In this document: positions 24,000-35,357 of the stretch, one piece after another
How the letters are laid out: every line of letters starts with the position of its first letter
Position numbering within the stretch: the first letter of the stretch is position 1
Assembly: GCA_019722365.1 (NCBI GenBank)
Contig: JADFUC010000051.1
Span: 248,001-312,000 of the forward strand
Length of the DNA: 64,000 nucleotides
Direction: 5' to 3'
Source: Lithospermum erythrorhizon
Taxonomy: Eukaryota; Streptophyta; Magnoliopsida; Boraginales; Boraginaceae
Notes under the pieces: model-generated
Seen by the model: the letters and a program-made list of their open reading frames with translations, nothing else
Told to the model about the DNA's origin: nothing
Database searches by the model: none
Translations under genes and position numbers: made by a program

Positions 24000-25560
24000 C
24001 CTTGCCCATTGCATTTTGATTTGAGTATATTTGCTTTGACCTCTTCCATAGATTCCCAACAAGATGGGCTATATGTCCCTTCTTTCCACAGTGGTAGCAC
24101 CTCCAAATAATCTCTTCTTATGGTCTCAGCGATTGACTTCCAAACCCACAACAAAGGTAATTTCGCTAAGGTTGTTGTCTGCTTTCTTCACCGGCCCACC
24201 ACTAAAACCAACCCAAGATATTCCACTTCTCCTCGAGCAGTTAATCTCATCCGCACTGTTGTACTAGAAGTTCATCATCTTGATTCCTTTGATCAATCCC
24301 CGAATCTTGTCTTCAAGAGTACGATCTCCAAATTTTCCGTCTCTAAACACACCGTGACAGGGATCCTCATTTTCTTCACCAAGAAAGCACTCTCTTTCAG
24401 CCTTCTCCTCGGTATAAGCCTGAAATGGGCTGACTATCAGAACAACAATCGTAGTTCACATCAACTCTTCTTTCAAGAAGTTCTCCTTCCTCATCAATTA
24501 TGTCGGCCGCCACACTTCATCGACACTGGATCGACCGCCTCCTTTGTGTTCGGTAGTGAAAGCCACAAAGTTTCTCACTTTGTTGTTGTGCCTCTTCCGC
24601 TTCTTCCATCGATAGGGACGTGTATGTGAACTCTTGACGCCGCCAGGCATCCAACCCGAATCGCCGACCGAATCCTTCACACTTCGCATCAGATTCCATT
24701 CCGACTCACTTGCATATTCCTACTACCGCTTGACCTCTCCAAACTTCTAATTCTTTTCCATCCCTTGTCGGGCTTCCGTCAGTCAAGATTCCTTAGAATG
24801 CTTCCTCCGAATAGTTTTCATTGAAGCTGCTTCGTGGCTTCTCATAAAGTTCCCGACCAACATATTCACAATTTCTATAAGATTCTCCTTTTATCTCGAG
24901 CCGCTTCACTTCAGAATGCCTCTTTTCCTTGCTAGGTTCTGTTGCCTCAAACATCATTTCAAAGGTGATGAGATTCCAATCAACTCATCAAATCCCATAG
25001 TTGATAAATCCTGAGCTTCCTCGATCAGTAACTCTGCGAGCAAAACCTTTGAAAGAGTCCTGGCACTTTTCTCTCGACTAGCTTCTCATTACTCATCTTC
25101 TCACCTAAAGCAAAGGATTCATTTTCCAGATCCTTGATCTTGGAATTGTAGGTAGTAATGGTCTCATCCTCCTGCATTCTCGTGATTTTTCATCCCTGTA
25201 ATAAGCTTGGGTCGTTTTACATTCTCACTTTCTCGCAAGATTTCATGCCTCTAAGAACATGAGCTGATAAGTTTGAACACCTCTGGATTGACTGCACAGA
25301 ATATGGAGTTCAAAGCCTTGCTATTTCCCAAGGACAGCTCAGCTTCTGCATTAGTCCAATTTTGCTCTTCCTTGACCACCGCAACTCCGTCAGCATTGTT
25401 TTTCGTGGGTGTTGTCCATCCAGTAAGCACAACCTTCCATGTCCGTGTGTCTACCGACCTCAAGAAGGCAGTCATTTTAGCTTTCCAATAAGGGTAGTTT
25501 GTCCCAGACTAGAATCGAAGCCTTCCTTCTTGATCTCTCTCCATTAGTTCACATTATTAT
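24000..25560 (-). pseudogene. Copia (Sirevirus) gag remnant
   Basis: The capsid region starts near 25550 and reads YPYWKAKMTAFLRSVD, WTNAEAELSLGNSKAL and FKLISSCS, matching the Sirevirus gag layout. A nucleocapsid zinc knuckle lies at 24055-24107 (CYHCGKKGHI), with the last Cys replaced. The frame is broken repeatedly between the two. Confidence 0.78.
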
Positions 25561-25574
25561 CTCGCCCCATGTGT

Positions 25575-25598
25575 TAAGCGGCCCGCTGATACTCAATT
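25575..25598 (-). other. degenerate primer-binding site
   Basis: Directly inside the 5' LTR the minus strand reads TTGAGTATCAGCGGGCC, close to the initiator-Met tRNA complement TGGTATCAGAGC used by Copia elements but with changes. Confidence 0.55.
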
Positions 25599-26452
25599 AA
25601 ATAGCGAATCGTTTCTACTACGAATTGGGGCTTGTCAAACCAACAATCAATAACTATGCATCTAATAACTAAATACGAAAATAAAGAACACACACAACGA
25701 TAACTCAGCTCGGCCAGCAACGCCACTCCACGCTTCAGGGGCCGCCTGTGTGGAGAATTTCACCAAACAACAAGAATTACAAGAGTGACTTACACAAATG
25801 CTCCATATTCTATGACGCACTAACTATCCCTTCAATCTCCCTAGACTAGGATCCACCTATCTATAATTCTCCCATGTCAACACTCTTTCAGTGTTCGACT
25901 TACAATATATTTTCACATACAATGATCAAGCCTCAATAGATTATTATAACAATATTCAACAATCGTACATTAGTTAGAAGATTAGAGATTTCTCCTAACA
26001 CAAGCTCGCCTACACTAAACACTCGCAAGGTTGGCTCTCAAGCACTCTCTATCGATGAAAAATGATAAAATCCACCTTCAATTTCTGGTCTTCAGATTTT
26101 TATATAGCGAGGCAATACAAAAGCTTCGGGTTCAAACAAACAAGCGACTTAAACAAGAGCCCCACCCGAATTCAACACTTACCATCTATCCTTATCCATC
26201 ACGATCGCTTTAGCACATCTTCAAACCACGACAGATAAGGCCGAATCAATGTGCACAAATTTTGCAAGTGAAACACGCCCTCAGTTTTCCTCATTGTTTA
26301 ACATTTGAACGAGAACAAAAGATCGTAGCACGCTTTGAAAACACGGGTCATCCAACGCTTATGTAACAATAAGACTCCATGTAAAACGGCCATCCAACAA
26401 TTACGACAATAAGACTCCATACAAAAACTTCATCCAACACCTCGCATTAACA
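25597..26452 (-). repeat. 5' LTR of the Sirevirus element
   Basis: About 856 bp. It begins on the minus strand with TGTTAATGCGAGGTGTTGG at 26452 and carries a TATATAAAAATC TATA block at about 26096-26107. It shows the empty site for the nested insertion in its partner. Confidence 0.82.
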
Positions 26453-28540
26453 CATACATCAAATTAAAAATTACGATTTAATTAGGTTTCGATTTTTATC
26501 GTATCTGTGGGCATCTAAGCCTCTCAAGCAGTCATCTCCTCGATTATAAATGGCTAAAGGGACTCCTGTGAAGTTATCTCTATACATGCGAGCATGGTAG
26601 ATAATTACAATAAATGGTCCTGAGTTTGCTAAAAGTAAGACTTAAATTCCTCAGAGTCATCACAAGACCAAATTCCTCAGAAAGTTACGAAAAATGTTGC
26701 ACAAACAAAATACCTCATGTTATCCTATCATAGTTTTTAACCCGAGCATTACACCAATTCATCTTTCCTCAAGGCTTTTCTATTCTCCTCAAGCCTCAAA
26801 ACCTAAACAACCCCTTCTTTTAATCTTTGTTTCAATTCTTTCAATCACCAATTGCAAACCTTATATCTTATACGGCTACTGGTGGCAATTTCCGGACTGG
26901 CCGCAGACACCCGCATTACGGTAATTTATTTTTTCATTTCTAAGAACCCTAACTTTTTAAAAATCAATTCTTTCTAAAATATAGTTTTGTGTTTTATGAT
27001 AATTTTCAGTAGCTAATTAAAGCTCTGTTATTATACTTGTTTCTACAGATTCAGATTCCGATTCGAGCATGTTTACAATTAAATTGCATCACGAAAGGAA
27101 ATGATGTTGCATTTAATCATAAGACATATTGGGCGGTGAAATGAGAAATATTTCGACATGGAATCCGTAAGTCTTTACGACGTAAGGATCTGCAAAATTT
27201 TGTCTCAAAATGCTAAGTTGTAATTCGTGGCCGGGACAAAGGTCAGGATGCAGAAAAGATAATTTATTTGTCGAGTTTGGATTAAGTTTCATCGCTAATA
27301 CAAAATGAAGTCGGTGATATACGCCCACCATAAAATACTCTCAGAAATGTAATATTAGACAAGCTTTATCTTCAAATAAAGCCAAGCAGGGACGACAGTC
27401 GAATTTGACAACAGCTGACGCGAGTCAATTGAAATGAAGCTTTTTGCAACTGAAAAATGAAAGTTGAACTCGATCTTGATGACTTCTGGTGATTCTCGAC
27501 TGTAAGATTATCACACGACGATTTTTAAGAATTTATGACCAAGACGCAGTTTAGGAACGAATGCTTGTTAACTTAAGTCAACATGTAAGTAAAATTCAAG
27601 GCAATGTAGGCTGCTAATAAGGCACTAACTTCTATTTACATGTAATGTACATGAAAATTTAATTTATACTTACTCATTACAGGTATAATATGTAATATCG
27701 AGGATTATGTCCACTCTAGTTACATCAGACATATCGGAAATTTTATGCCCTTTGTATTCATGCTCTACGGTTACGGACTTTGGCCACCAGATGCCCGATC
27801 ATCGATACCACCAATAACAAAGGAAAAAAGTCAGACCTAAAAGAATGGTAATAATTGATCCATATGTCTGGGTTCCTACTAAAGAGCTTAATTATACACG
27901 GGCATCGATGGTCCTATGGAAGGCTTTAAGTTCGCTTTCTACTAGTTGCTTTTGAGTCATCAAAGCCTTGACGAATCATCATTATTTCATATTAAATTTA
28001 GATTTGATGTATTGTTTTGAACTTTTGATGAACTATTGATGATGTTTTGTCCATTTAATGTCAATATTTTATTAATCATATCAAGCTTCTATCTTTATAT
28101 TTTATTTTATTCTTAATAAAACGAAAAAATACCTTCCATAAATCAACAAGTTATATATAACCCGCCTTTACAAAGCAGAATGCATTATTCGCGCAACATT
28201 TTCGTAACTCAGAATCGTTAGTGCACCAACGCAAACTTCAAGCGACTAAGCCTCCGCTGACAAATTTCTTATCATTTCAGTAATTATCTCCTCGAGCATG
28301 GTGATCTAATAGCTTTTGGTGAGAAAAGAGTCATGTAATGTGGTGCAAAAATAAACAAAATGATAGTTTGTGGTCCTCATATGAGAAGACATGAGGTTAC
28401 TTAAAATACACATTTGAATTTTCCAATACTATATTTGCTAATAGGGGAAGCGCAGAACCATGATTTATGACTAGGGAAATAATGTAAAATATATAAACTA
28501 AACTTTATCCTATTGCTCTAGCCAATATAACAGAACACTA
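26453..28540. other. transposon debris between the Sirevirus element and the permease gene
   Basis: Apart from the MULE-like trace at 27069-27330, I see no supported gene. The stretch at 28180-28540 is the downstream flank of the permease gene. Confidence 0.4.
27069..27330 (+). pseudogene. possible MULE transposase N-terminal (PB1-like) remnant
   Basis: After an ATG the plus strand reads FTIKLHH, then in shifted frames GGEM, SVSLYDVRDLQNFVSKC and later GDIR. Plant MULE proteins begin with a PB1-like block of this shape (FTIxxHHGG ... YxGGExxxFD). It is preceded by an AG acceptor-like site. Frame breaks are frequent, and the match rests on short patches. Confidence 0.35.
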
Positions 28541-28721
28541 TCATTCAACGTATATGGCTGTAGATAAATTTTGCATTGAGGAAAAGCTAGTACAAGTACA
28601 TTGTACAAGTGCAAGAATGCAACCAATTTTGCACTGAGAAAAAACTGTAAGATCTATGTTACAAATTATCTCAAATTCCCTTTTACAGTATACCATATGT
28701 TTATCATCAATGAGTACTGAA

Positions 28722-31700
28722 TCATTGTTTGATAGTGGTCGCAGGACCTTTGAACCAATGCCGGGCGCTGAAGATCCAAGACGAAATGACAAGAGTAAGA
28801 AGGCCAACGACTGCAACTGGCGTGTAATTGAGTGTTTGATCCGTTATTGGGTAGGAAACTGGCAAAGAAAATAGAACTGAGATGGTCATCACCCACAGTA
28901 CTGCAACCCAACCGACAAAGAGGCTGTAGCGTCCTAAGTTGAAGGGTCCTGGTTTAAACACATTCCGGGACAATGTCACCCTAAAGAAGATTGGTAAGGC
29001 ATAAGCTATGTAGAGTCCAATAGTGGCTATTGATACCATGGCCTGAAATGCCACTAAACTTCCAAGAGACTGCATGTTTAATAGGGTATAGAAGGGGAAA
29101 AAAAAAATCATCAGTAACTGTAGATGAGAAGTATATTATTATTGAGGGGATGCTTCCAAAAAATATTACACATAATACAATTAGTTCACAATATTATTCC
29201 AACATTTCAAGCCACTTATGAGAGAATAAAAACAAAATAGTTGAAGAGAAATGCAGAAATGGAGCAACTGGGAGGGTGGGTAATCCATACCGGGAGGGCC
29301 ATGCAAAATGCTATAAAAGCGGACAGCCAAACTGCATTTACTGGTACTTCTTGTTTGTTTACTTGATACCATACTGGTGAGAAGGGCATTGCTTTATCTC
29401 TTGAAAATGCATACAGCATCCTGAGAAGTATCCAACTTCAGAAGTTCAGTGACAGTTAACTTCGTGATAAAAAGTCGACAAATTAACTACAAGCTTACCT
29501 GGAGTTGCTAGTGATACAACTCATTCCACCAAAAAATACCCCAACAGCTGGTATACACATGCAAATGATTCCACCAAGCCCATTCCCATATCTATTTTTG
29601 AATGCTTGGTAGAATATTTGAGCAGTCGCATAACCACCAGACTCATTGTTAGAGCTCAAAATATATGGAATGTCTTTAGCTGCAAAGGTTAGTCCCAATA
29701 TATATGCCCAACCAGCCAATGCAGAGATGCCAATGGTACCAATTATTCCTTTTGGACCATTTCGCTCTGCATCTTTGGTTTCTTCTGACTGAGAAAATAA
29801 TTAAACAATCACAAGCAGAATATAACTTTTACAGAACATAGCATACAGACGAAGAAACTAAATGCTGCCGGAAAATTCTATAAATAGATACAAGCACACG
29901 GAGAGAATCGCCAATTTCTTCCTAGTGACCAGGAGTCAGCAAAAAGTTGTAAATTCATTTTAAAGACCGAAAAAGTTGATATTTGAAGAATAAATCAGAA
30001 ATGACCTTCCTGAACTCAATTAAAGTAGGTGAAAATAAATTATATTAGGTACACTCCAAGCCATTATATCCGATTAACTGCATCTACATAGCAGAACTTA
30101 CCATATACACAGAAGCATCATATCCTGTAAACGTATACTGGCTCATAAGAAGTCCCAAACTAAATATATAAATGCTGTTCTTGATGCCGCCCGCATTTTC
30201 AGAATTGAAGTGGGTGAAAACAAACTCAATGGATTGTCTTTCTGGTGCAACGGTAGGAATGAGAATCGTAAGAACGCAAACACCTGAAAGTTATTAAGCC
30301 TGTAAGGTGGGCCCTCAATTAAGTTGTTTATGCTAAGAGGGGTGAGGCGAAAGGGGAAGGAAAAGCAGGCGGGGGAGGGAGTGGGGAGCTTTCTTTCTTA
30401 ATACCTAAAACATTCCATCCTGCAGCTAATCGCCCAAAGAACGACAAAACTGATACAGGAAGACTATTCAGAGTAGCATTTATCAGCAGAATTCCAGCAT
30501 GGATACCTATAAGTTCATACTTAGATAATGTATAACCACCTCCATTTTTTCCTCCAGTGGCAAGGAGAATAATCACCTGGATTATTTGAGCTAGTGAAAA
30601 GCATATGCTTGTTGTTATCGCCCACTGCAGAGATACATTATTTTTTTTCGTAAGAGCTTAACTCAAGGTAATGAAGAATGAAAAGCTTTGACGATGAGAA
30701 CTCCAGTTCAACTGTTCAAGTAAATCTTATTATACCTGCCCAACCATGTTGAACCTGTTGAGAAAAATAAATCAAACAAAAGGTCCATTTTTTTAGTAGT
30801 AACATTTTCCGCTAGGGGTGGGGGTGATGGCAGACTTGTTTGACTGTAAAAATGAGAAGAAAATTGACAGTTTTTTACTCAACCCATGCTATGTCCAATG
30901 GAAGAAAATTATTCAAAAAACTCTAAACAAGTGAATTCATTTAAACATATCATAAGTATAGCAGCAAATATCGAAGTGACTTTGTCTACAGCAGCAGAAA
31001 TATGTAAAACTGAAGAGCAAAGAACAAAATCACCTTGTACTAAAAACAAGTCAGCTATATCTTCTGCTAGTCAATTTATGTATAAAGATGAAGTGATACT
31101 AAACGACCAGAGCGCCAGTTTTTTTACATTCTTAGCTTTTCGTTTCACAAAATTCTCGACATCAACCCCCTAAGAGAGCTCTTAGATATATCCATTAAAA
31201 GAAACCAAATGAATATCAAATTTGTCTTAATTTGCAAATAGAAATAAGGAATGCCAATCGTTGATTATTTTATCATCATCCAATTATTTTCGAACTTTAG
31301 GTAATCAGGTTTGTCAATCAACATTTCAAGAAATTGAAACAACACAACCAAATCTGTTAAAAACATCTCATGACTCCCTATACAAATTTCAATGTCATGG
31401 AACAAAAAGGATTTGGAAAAGTTTCTTACCAGCCAGTAATCCAAGCAGCGAAAGGTGCCCAGTTTGGGCCAGCAAGCTTAGCACTCCAATAATAGAGCCC
31501 TCCAGAAGTAGGGTAAGATGAGCAAATTTCAGCCATGGACAAACCAACAAACATGGTCAAAGAACTAGCAATCAACCATCCATATATTAAAGAAACAGGT
31601 CCACCATAAGTCAAACCAGTAGTATACAAAGTGGTCACACCAGTTAGCACAGAGACTATAGAAAATGAAAACGCAAAATTTGACAACACCCTGCAGAAAC

Positions 31701-32516
31701 AAAGAAAACCAAATTATTACCTCCATCCCAAAAATATTAAAATAAAATTAACAAACTTTACAACAATAATTTCCGCACATAACATTTATTTAAATCAAAT
31801 TATCTCGTTAATAGTTAATACTAAACATTAATATTAACATGCCCCAATGTTTTTTTTTTGAAGAGACTCCTACCTAATTGGATAAAGGGGTCGAATAGAC
31901 ATAGCGTTACCTGTGATCATGATCACTGGGAGGCTGTTTCTGAAATGACCCAACAGGGAAGTGCATACAATATCTACTACTTCACAATAGATAAGAATCG
32001 TAGCGTAATGAGTTATTTTTATATATTCCATTATATCCGTATTTCCAAAATTTCCCTTATTATATCCGTATTTCCAAAATTTCCCTTATTATATCTGTAT
32101 TTTCAAAATGACCCAAAAGAAGGTTCAAACACTATCTACTACTTCATAATAGATAAGAACCGAACCGTAGGTAGTGTAAATGTGTAATGAGTCATTTTCA
32201 TACATTTCATTATATCAAAAGTCGGAAAACATAAAATATCTGACTACATATGACATGTAAACATCTAGCTAATACCAAACTATGTTAAAATACTATATTC
32301 TTCTGATATATTATCAAGGAATATATATAACACATGCAAATATATTTGAGTTGGGAATAAAAAATTGAATAACCAAATTACGAAAATTCAAAACTAGACA
32401 ATATTTATGAAATGGATTAATGGGGTAATGAGGAAATGGATAAAGATTTACGAGAGATCCCGATTGAGCTCTTGCTTATAACCAAGCTCCTTCAAACGTG
32501 CATCTCCTGAATCCAT
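28722..32516 (-). CDS. BAT1: amino-acid permease, BAT1 type
   Basis: APC-superfamily permease related to Arabidopsis BAT1/GABP, which moves amino acids and GABA across membranes. Eight exons with GT-AG sites and consistent phases: 32452-32516, 31430-31690, 30736-30754, 30405-30624, 30102-30283, 29499-29788, 29291-29420 and 28722-29069, giving 504 aa, the family's usual length. It starts MDSGDARLKELGYKQEL and then VLSNFAFSFS, the cytosolic lead into helix 1. GLTYGGPVSLIYGW and SMAEICSSYPTSGGLYYW are the helix 1-2 signature of the family. The last exon has SLGSLVAFQAM, the LNYTPVAV block and an end near ARHWFKGP. About 12 membrane segments are expected. Exon 3 is only 19 bases. All frames are clean, so it should be functional. 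Two SINE-like units lie in intron 1. Confidence 0.93.
31859..32205 (-). repeat. SINE-like dispersed repeat, copies C and D, in permease intron 1
   Basis: On the minus strand, copy C (about 31859-32020) reads TTCTTATCTATTGTGAAGT, AGTAGATA, then GGTAACGCTATG and ATTCGACCCC. Copy D (about 32105-32205) repeats the first half, including CACTACCTACGG. Between them a GTATTTCCAAAATTTCCCTT unit occurs twice in tandem (about 32038-32090). The blocks match copies A and B. Confidence 0.55.
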
Positions 32517-32721
32517 CTACTCCTTTCAGACAACAAAAGATTCAATATTTCTCAGGTGTATTTATATTATTATACTACTGTTATTATGTCATCCTAGAAA
32601 ATATCGAATATTTTTCAAATCAAAATTAATTATTTTTCAAGATTGAATAGTTTAGAGAGAATAGGAATTGGGTTGTTCTTGTGGAGTTTGAATACCACAT
32701 CGGAAGCGCGAGTAATGGTGA

Positions 32722-32731
32722 ATATTTATAC
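32722..32731 (-). promoter_or_regulatory. TATA box of the permease gene
   Basis: The minus strand reads GGTATAAATATTCACC about 210 bases before the start codon. A transcription start near 32690 would give a leader of about 170 bases. Confidence 0.6.
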
Positions 32732-32739
32732 CACTCCGG

Positions 32740-34339
32740 ATTATCCGACCAGATTCTAGGAAATAGGAATCTTTGTCTCTTTTTTTTTGGCTTAATTTCA
32801 TTTGGTACCCTTATTTTTTTCGAATAGTTCAATTAAGAATTCAACTTATGAATATATCAGTTTTCCCCTCGATTTATGTTTTATGTCAACTTACCTCCTT
32901 CGATCAAGTTTTGACATTAAATTTGATGGAAATCAATTTTTAATAATACTATAAAATAAAAGTTTCATGTTATTGCAGTTTTGTGACATAATTTCAAATA
33001 AATTAAAGAATTTAGGTTTCATATATTTTTGGATTTTTATATCTTTTTTGGTTTTTAATGATTGGTGTATTTTTATATTTGATTTTTACATTGCTAATCT
33101 TATATGTGTTTTTTTTAAGTTGTAGAATATATGTAGGTATATATTTTAATGAGTTTCTTAAATGCTACGTATATCTGAATATCCCTAAAAAATCGTACAA
33201 TTAGTTTTTTACTAAGTAACGAACCTTGTGGTTTTGATTACCACACACAACTTTGGAATCAATTGATGATTTGGTCACAGTTCATGGGATCAAATTGCAG
33301 TTTATTCCTCCATAATTACGTTGTTGCATATTTCATATAAATATTGGTCAAATAAAACAAATTATGAAAAATGAAAAATAGTAAAAATTGTTAATCTTTA
33401 TGGATCGAGAAAGTAATATAATTTTATTTAAAAAAAATTAAAAGTAACAATTGATCCAAGGCACCCCTCCATTTGTAAGTTCCACTAGTGTTTACAATGT
33501 ATACTACCATGAAAAAAGAGGCATTAGACCATGTAGATATATACTTCCAACTAGCATAGTATTCCGTCCTTAAAGCATCTAAATAGTTCCATGTACCACA
33601 AAAACTTTCGTCTCTTGTTCAATGTACCACAAAAGCAAATTAAATAATGAATGAATAAGGGAAATTTATTATCTTTTGACTTTAAAACTTTATTCCGTTA
33701 CCACCTCACTTCATATTAAAAATAGCATATAGGAGTAACAAATGACCACCTAATTCCCTCTTAACGCACACCAACCAAGCAATCCTACTTTTCAAATAGT
33801 AGTCGTCTTTTTAAATATTCATTTTACATGTTGAAATAGAAAAAGAATTAAGTCCCAAAGAGAACATGCAAACTTTTCTAATAATTCCTTCGTTAGTACT
33901 CCGTATCATTTTTACATGAAATAGGACAATCACGAACAGTGTGATTAGTTGAGGTGCTTGAAAGTTGATTCAAATAAACGCATTGGAAAACCAAAAATAC
34001 TTGTTCTTTCAATCAGCTTACTAAGATCTGCATATGCATGGCATTATGGCAATACAACTCTATTCTTTTACATTAATGTAAACAATGAAGAAGCATACTC
34101 ATTCATCCATGAAAAAGAAGAATCAGAAGGAAACTAGAACATGTAATAAAACGACCAAAAGATTAACACACTTCACTCTTGATAAACTCAAAAAAAACAA
34201 CACAATATAAGGAAATGCATTTCTTGATGCAAAGTAGCAACTGGATCTGCTTCACCCACCACCAATCATCTAATCCCAGAATGCGGTCGCCCCCTCCCTT
34301 CGACGATTCAAGAAGGCATCTGTGATCGGTTCACCAAAT
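32740..34339. other. gene-free AT-rich stretch upstream of the permease gene
   Basis: No exon, RNA gene or complete transposon was recognised. Long T-rich and A-rich runs dominate 32780-33480. Confidence 0.5.
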
Positions 34340-34588
34340 TCATACATTGCTACCTGTTAAACTTATCATTTTGTCGATGTAAGCATCATGGATCCCGACT
34401 AATAACTTGATTGGGGAAACAAGCTTCAATCTTGGAAATTTTCGAGATCCTCTTGCTTTCCGGACTGAAGAAGTAGCCCTCCCAAGCTTAATGCTCTTAA
34501 CTTTCTTGAATTTCCTATTCAAATCATCAAGGCGTTTGTACTTGCTCCTCCAGAATCTGCTTCTGTAATCAGGGTATTGAATCTCCAT
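34340..34588 (-). CDS. small basic protein of unknown function
   Basis: A single open frame of 82 codons. The protein is strongly basic: MEIQYPDYRSRFWRSKYKRL at the start, IKLGRATSSVRKARGSRKF in the middle, and LKLVSPIKLLVGIHDAYIDK near the end. Short plant proteins with this order (aromatic and basic head, VxLG block, then a LKLxSPxKLL block followed by a D/N-x-YI) occur as uncharacterised families. No signal peptide or membrane segment is evident. Codon composition and the clean frame favour a real gene, but there is no intron or recognised domain to prove it. The function is unknown. Confidence 0.5.
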   Translation of the reverse strand: MEIQYPDYRSRFWRSKYKRLDDLNRKFKKVKSIKLGRATSSVRKARGSRKFPRLKLVSPIKLLVGIHDAYIDKMISLTGSNV

Positions 34589-35357
34589 TTCTCAGAAGAA
34601 AGAGATGCAATGGTACATTTAGAGGAAGCTCGAAAGTTGTAAGAACATGTATAAATTAAGGCCATCATACAAAAGATGTCCCTCCCAGCTCTTGAAATGG
34701 TCCCAAGATATTCAATTTTGCAGTTATAACTTATGAGCGACAACACCATTTTGCCAACACATCACCACACAAAACCCTGTTTGGAACTTGCCCATCCATC
34801 ATATTTTCACCAAATATTATTGAATAAATATAAAAGTTTGACTTCAAAATCAAAATCTCAACAGTCAAAAGTCCAAACTTAGTTATCCTTTTGGTGCAAA
34901 GGAGTATAAATGCAGTATATAATTCCTATAATAAGATCATAGAAGCAACCTGAATAATTATGTCATTTCAGGATCTGATGTAAATTAAACCATGCATAAC
35001 TCTAGTCAAGCAAAAACATGTGTACACGTCTAGAATTTGGGTGTAACAATGAAGAATCTAGAAACAAAACAAAAAAAAATGCATAAAGATTGAAAAAATT
35101 GAACTACTAGATCTTTGACCAAGCCAAAAGCTAATATTCATTTAATATTGTTGGAATTAGTAGGGGGCTAGACATATCTTCTGTAAGTGTTATTCTACAG
35201 TTTCCGAACTAGGACTGGCAAAGTTAGAGGATTGCAGAGAAATATACAAGGCGATCGATCACGAGACACTGATATCTAATTGAGCGCTGGTCTATGAGAA
35301 TCGGAAGCAATATACTAACTATGCCATAGCAGAGTGGCGGCAATGGACATCACGATG
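34589..35357. other. intergenic, no feature seen
   Basis: Includes the upstream flank of the small basic protein gene and the downstream flank of the LPP gene. No repeat or exon was recognised. Confidence 0.5.

Larger units (their letters stand above)
17220..26452 (-). mobile_element. Sirevirus-type Copia LTR retrotransposon, full length but decayed
   Basis: An element of about 9.2 kb on the minus strand: 5' LTR at 25597-26452, degenerate primer-binding site, gag, pol (protease, integrase, reverse transcriptase, RNase H in Copia order), a 2.4-kb post-pol region, then the 3' LTR at 17220-18613. Sirevirus (SIRE1/Maximus) assignment rests on three points: the gag type (GTNYPYWKAKMTAFL and GNSKALNSIF), the GACAAATAGGGGGAGAGA signature downstream of pol, and the long region between pol and the 3' LTR. 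Every coding domain is broken by stops and shifts. The LTRs differ by many substitutions, so the insertion looks old. No clear 5-bp target duplication was found. Confidence 0.85.

Noticed and set aside
19029..24629. Plus-strand open frames inside the retrotransposon (for example 19029-19358, 22324-22752, 24120-24629)
   Set aside because: The element's recognisable domains are all on the minus strand; these are chance frames opposite decayed coding sequence.
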